Shown here piece after piece: positions 5,440 through 8,088 of a stretch of 8,088 nt of DNA (its first letter is position 1; the number at the start of each line of letters is the position of its first letter). Origin of the DNA: Chloroflexota bacterium (GTDB lineage: Bacteria > Chloroflexota > Dehalococcoidia > Lucifugimonadales > JAPUKM01); contig JAPUKM010000168.1 of assembly GCA_027295645.1 (NCBI GenBank), positions 1-8,088 of the forward strand, read 5' to 3'. Both the position numbers and the translations under genes were made by a program. Below the pieces are notes generated by a model, which was not told the DNA's origin, searched no databases, and worked only from the letters and a program-made list of their open reading frames with translations.

Positions 5440-6444
5440 TTAGCAGTATGGAAGGACGTGTTTCCCTAAAAGCGTCACGGTACGTTGTACCAACTGCAGG
5501 GGCATATTTCCCATGCTGATGCGCAGGTTGAACTGGGTTACGCCAGCTAATTCCTGGTATTTGTGGATGCTTTCCAGGATGTTCTCCGGGCTGCCTACGA
5601 GGCATATTTCATCTCCAACGGCTTCAAAAAGATCCGTTTGCGGATCGAGACGGTTTCCCCGGCCATCCTGGAGCAACCCCATACGCCCGTAGAAGTCTAG
5701 CACTTGGCTCACGTAGAGTTTGCCCTCTGTTCTGGCCCGCGTATCCGTTTCCGCAACAAACGCAATGCGGTTGATGGCCACCGTCGCGTCAGATGGATCC
5801 TGGCCCTTTGCTGAGAGTAGCGCCCGATAATGATCAGCCTGCCTCTTGATGACCTCAATATGATATTGGGTTGCTCCGTACCAACCATCCCCAAGTTCGG
5901 CGGCCCGCTGCACGGAGCGGCGAATCGTCCCTCCCACCCAAATAGGAGGCCCACCTGGCTGGGTCGGTTCCGGATAGACCTTGCCCGTCACTTTGAAGTG
6001 CTTGCCTTGGAACTCCTCTTCGCCAGACCACAATTTTTTGAGGAGCACCAGAGCCTCATCCATCCGTGATCCAGCTTGATTTGGAGGAATGCCAAACCTC
6101 CTCATCAGGTCCGGATTGCCTACCCCCACACCCAGAATGAACCGCCCCCCAGAGATCTGGTCAAGGATCGCCGCATCATAAGCTAATCTGAGTGGATCCC
6201 AAAGCGTCAGAAGAGTTGCTCCCGTACCTAGCCGAAGTTTTGTACTTCTGGCCAAAGCGGATAAAACCAAAAGGGGCGAGGGCACATGGCCTGGCTCAGC
6301 AGATCGAGGGTGATGTTCTCCAGCCCACACGGAATCGAATCCGTACTCCTCTGCCACCTTCAGCAGTCCGACATAATCGTCCAGAAGGGTATGCAGAGCT
6401 TTCGACGTACTCCAGAAATCAAGCGCTAAGCCAAATCCAGCCAT
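5440..6444 (-). CDS. LLM class (luciferase-like) flavin/F420-dependent oxidoreductase
   Basis: The protein is 334 aa from ATG 6444, or 338 aa from GTG 6456 (numbering below uses the longer form). It is the TIM-barrel bacterial-luciferase-like fold: first strand GFGLALDF (7-14), EEYGFDSVWAGEHH (36-49), TKLRLGTGATLL (72-83), the hallmark LDQISGGRFILGVGVGNP (98-115), RMDEALVLLKKLWSG (131-145), PPIWVGGT (170-177), AAELGDGWYG (185-194), and the late GSPENILESI segment (288-297). Family members oxidise or reduce small organic substrates in the cytoplasm with reduced FMN or coenzyme F420. The sequence alone does not decide the cofactor or substrate. GGAGG overlaps the GTG and sits 11 nt before the ATG at 6444, so I prefer that start. 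It is convergent with the unknown gene and follows the MMPL gene in the same direction after a long spacer. Confidence 0.95.
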   Translation of the reverse strand: MAGFGLALDFWSTSKALHTLLDDYVGLLKVAEEYGFDSVWAGEHHPRSAEPGHVPSPLLVLSALARSTKLRLGTGATLLTLWDPLRLAYDAAILDQISGGRFILGVGVGNPDLMRRFGIPPNQAGSRMDEALVLLKKLWSGEEEFQGKHFKVTGKVYPEPTQPGGPPIWVGGTIRRSVQRAAELGDGWYGATQYHIEVIKRQADHYRALLSAKGQDPSDATVAINRIAFVAETDTRARTEGKLYVSQVLDFYGRMGLLQDGRGNRLDPQTDLFEAVGDEICLVGSPENILESIHKYQELAGVTQFNLRISMGNMPLQLVQRTVTLLGKHVLPYC

Positions 6445-6455
6445 CAGGACATCCA

Positions 6456-6460
6456 CCTCC
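6456..6460 (-). promoter_or_regulatory. Ribosome binding site of the LLM oxidoreductase gene
   Basis: GGAGG on the minus strand lies 11 nt before the ATG at 6444. The GTG at 6456 shares its last G with this site and so could not use it. This argues for the shorter N-terminus. Confidence 0.5.
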
Positions 6461-6638
6461 GCGAGAGTGAAATATTGCAGCGGCGCCTTGAGATTCTTAT
6501 GGGCAAGCTAAGGCAGTATGCTACTCGCCCATGATATTACATTGGGTCAAACTCAGTTTCCAGCTTGGCCTCTTGGAAGATGCAGCTAGTTTCCGCCTGC
6601 CCCCAAAGGGGTAGTACGAATGCCATCGATGTACGATC

Positions 6639-6705
6639 GCTCGGTCCGCTCGCAGCTATCGATTCGTCGTGGCTTCAGCAATAGCCTACACTGACTGGAC
6701 CGAGC
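6639..6705. repeat. Perfect 9-bp inverted repeat with a nested 5-bp stem
   Basis: GCTCGGTCC (6639-6647) and GGACCGAGC (6697-6705) are perfectly complementary across 49 nt. A nested pair, GCTAT (6655-6659) with ATAGC (6681-6685), would extend a branched or long stem. It lies just after the MMPL stop on the minus strand and well upstream of the LLM gene. It could be a 3'-UTR structure, a small RNA or chance. The rest of the 6457-6732 spacer shows only a short CCCCAAAGGGG hairpin (6601-6611 region) and no convincing promoter. Confidence 0.3.
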
Positions 6706-6732
6706 CGAGTTTCGCCATCATGCCAGCCCTGT

Positions 6733-8088
6733 CTAGTCGTCGCCCGTGCCGACCGGATCGATAGCTGGACCTCCCTCTACGCGGAAGTCCGGCAGCCATG
6801 TGAGAAAGCGCGGCAGGTACCAGTTCCGATCACCAAGCAGCTTCATCGTTGCCGGCACCAAAATACTTCGGACGAGTGTGGCGTCTACGAGTACGGCGAC
6901 GGCCATCCCAAATCCAAACTGTTGCAACGGCTCAAGTTTCCCCGCCGCAAAGCCTCCAAACACCGCGACCATAATCAGCGCCGCCCCGGTAATCAGGCCT
7001 GCGGTCGACGTCACTCCGTACACCACGGATTCCGAGTTGTCTCCTGCCTTGTCGTACCGCTCCCTGATCCGGCTAAGCAGGAAGACCTGGTAGTCCATCG
7101 AAAGGCCGAACAGGATTGTGAACAGCATTAACGGCATCCAGGCCTGTATCACCTCCGTTTGCGGGAACCCAAACAACTCGTTGCCATATCCTTTCTGGAA
7201 GACCAGGACCAGGAGCCCGTATGCGGCACCGACCGAGAGCAGGTTCATGATGATCGAAGTAACGGGGATCACGATGGACCGGAAGACCACCATAAGGAGC
7301 ACAAAGCTGAGGCTGAGGACCAGAGCGATCACAATTGGCTGGTAGGTTAGCGCCACCTCGTTGAAGTCGTTATCCACCGCCGTTTGCCCACCTACCAAGA
7401 CCTCGGCCTCCGGCACCCCACTGAATGCCTCTGGGATGTATCGCTCCCTCAAGCGTTTGACGGCATCAGCCGTCGCCTCGCTCGTCGCATCGCCCTCCAG
7501 CGGGACGGCCAGCAGGGCCAGGTCTCCGTCGTCGTTGAACTCAAGATCGGCGGGGCCAAACCTATCGTCGTCCCTCAGGGCACTCGTGAGTTTCTGGATG
7601 GCCTCTTGAATCGGTGCTGCATGCACGTCCGTCGCAATAATAACGATCTCTGCCGGGGCATCGAGGCCGAAGCCGAAATCTTCCTGAAGGACCTCAAACC
7701 CTTGCTTGGCCCGGAAGTCATCTGGAAAAGTGCTGACACCGGAGGAGCCAGTGTTGATGTCGAAGTAGGAGATGGAGACGGCGACAAGGAGTCCGACGCC
7801 TGCGATCAGGCTTATCACTGGAAAGCGCATCACAATCCGTGCGAAACGATCCCAGTACTTGGGGCCCTCCCCGCCATCGCCCTTCTTGCGACGTCCGGGG
7901 ATCCGGATGCTGAATCGGTCCACCTTATCGCCCATGACGCTCAAGACCGCTGGAAGTAGTGTGAGGCCTGCCAGCACAGCTACGGTCACCACTGAAATGG
8001 CGCCCAGGCCAAGGCTGACGAAAACGGCGTGCGGAATGATCAGCAGTCCAAGGAGCGCGAAAACAACCGTCAGGCCGCTGAACAGCAC
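6733..8088 (-). CDS. MMPL/RND-family transporter, C-terminal part (N-terminus beyond window)
   Basis: There are 451 codons, open to the right edge. The first codon in the window is a GTG, but the residues (VLFSGLTVVFALLGLL) are an internal MMPL helix, so the gene starts outside. Visible are two to three helices of the first membrane half (1-52), a basic cytoplasmic loop (about 60-85), the first helix of the second half (88-108), an extracytoplasmic domain (about 109-248), then a five-helix bundle (250-415) and a tail ending PVGTGDD. GLSMDYQVFLLSRIRE (328-343) is the MMPL hallmark. Asp332-Tyr333 matches the second-half Asp-Tyr pair used for proton coupling in MmpL3-type transporters. The partner pair should lie in the missing half. 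Such proteins export lipids or hydrophobic compounds across the inner membrane using proton force. The cargo cannot be read here, and no periplasmic adaptor gene is visible in the window. Confidence 0.95.
   Translation of the reverse strand: MLFSGLTVVFALLGLLIIPHAVFVSLGLGAISVVTVAVLAGLTLLPAVLSVMGDKVDRFSIRIPGRRKKGDGGEGPKYWDRFARIVMRFPVISLIAGVGLLVAVSISYFDINTGSSGVSTFPDDFRAKQGFEVLQEDFGFGLDAPAEIVIIATDVHAAPIQEAIQKLTSALRDDDRFGPADLEFNDDGDLALLAVPLEGDATSEATADAVKRLRERYIPEAFSGVPEAEVLVGGQTAVDNDFNEVALTYQPIVIALVLSLSFVLLMVVFRSIVIPVTSIIMNLLSVGAAYGLLVLVFQKGYGNELFGFPQTEVIQAWMPLMLFTILFGLSMDYQVFLLSRIRERYDKAGDNSESVVYGVTSTAGLITGAALIMVAVFGGFAAGKLEPLQQFGFGMAVAVLVDATLVRSILVPATMKLLGDRNWYLPRFLTWLPDFRVEGGPAIDPVGTGDD

Noticed and set aside
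7384..7959. 191-codon open frame on the plus strand
   Set aside because: It lies entirely antisense to the MMPL gene, whose protein is unmistakable. Its product is low-complexity and unrecognised, and it has no ribosome site.
8083..8088. GTG at the right edge as the start of the MMPL gene
   Set aside because: The encoded residues continue an internal transmembrane helix of the family, and the first membrane half and first extracytoplasmic loop are missing. The gene is truncated by the window, not started here.

Overview
The window is a gene-dense stretch of a bacterial chromosome with moderately high GC. It reads as a metagenomic or environmental genome fragment rather than a mobile element: I see no transposase, integrase, phage gene, tRNA, rRNA or CRISPR array. 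The mix of a MoxR/DUF58 module, a luciferase-like flavin oxidoreductase, a variant alpha/beta hydrolase, a DUF1059 mini-protein and an MMPL transporter resembles Chloroflexota (Dehalococcoidia/SAR202-like) or similar uncultured soil and marine lineages. That placement is an inference from gene content, not a measurement.

Layout. (1) Positions 1-3158, minus strand: a compact operon read right to left, moxR (AAA+ ATPase), then a DUF58 protein after 6 nt, then a multi-pass membrane protein 17 nt further on whose C-terminus lies beyond position 1. (2) Positions 3159-3547: a 389-bp divergent intergenic region holding two short hairpins, a weak moxR -10 and a strong sigma-70-type promoter (TTGAAA, 17 nt, TAGAAT) reading right. 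(3) Positions 3572-4384, plus strand: an alpha/beta-hydrolase-fold protein whose nucleophile, catalytic histidine and oxyanion-hole glycine all look replaced. (4) Positions 4553-5292, plus strand: a two-gene unit made of a 59-aa DUF1059-like protein and a 187-aa protein of unknown function, joined by a GTGA start/stop overlap. In front of it are an extended -10 promoter, an overlapping 18-bp operator-like dyad and a very strong Shine-Dalgarno sequence. (5) Positions 5440-6444, minus strand: an LLM-class (luciferase-like, probably F420- or FMN-dependent) oxidoreductase, convergent with unit 4. (6) Positions 6733-8088, minus strand: the C-terminal part of an MMPL/RND-family transporter whose N-terminus lies beyond the right edge.

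How the genes may work together. MoxR, DUF58 and the membrane protein form a widespread module thought to act in chaperone-like or cell-envelope maturation. The other genes are single-gene or two-gene units with their own signals and no evident shared pathway. The most interesting items are the apparent pseudo-enzyme, and the small DUF1059/unknown operon with its own operator-like site.
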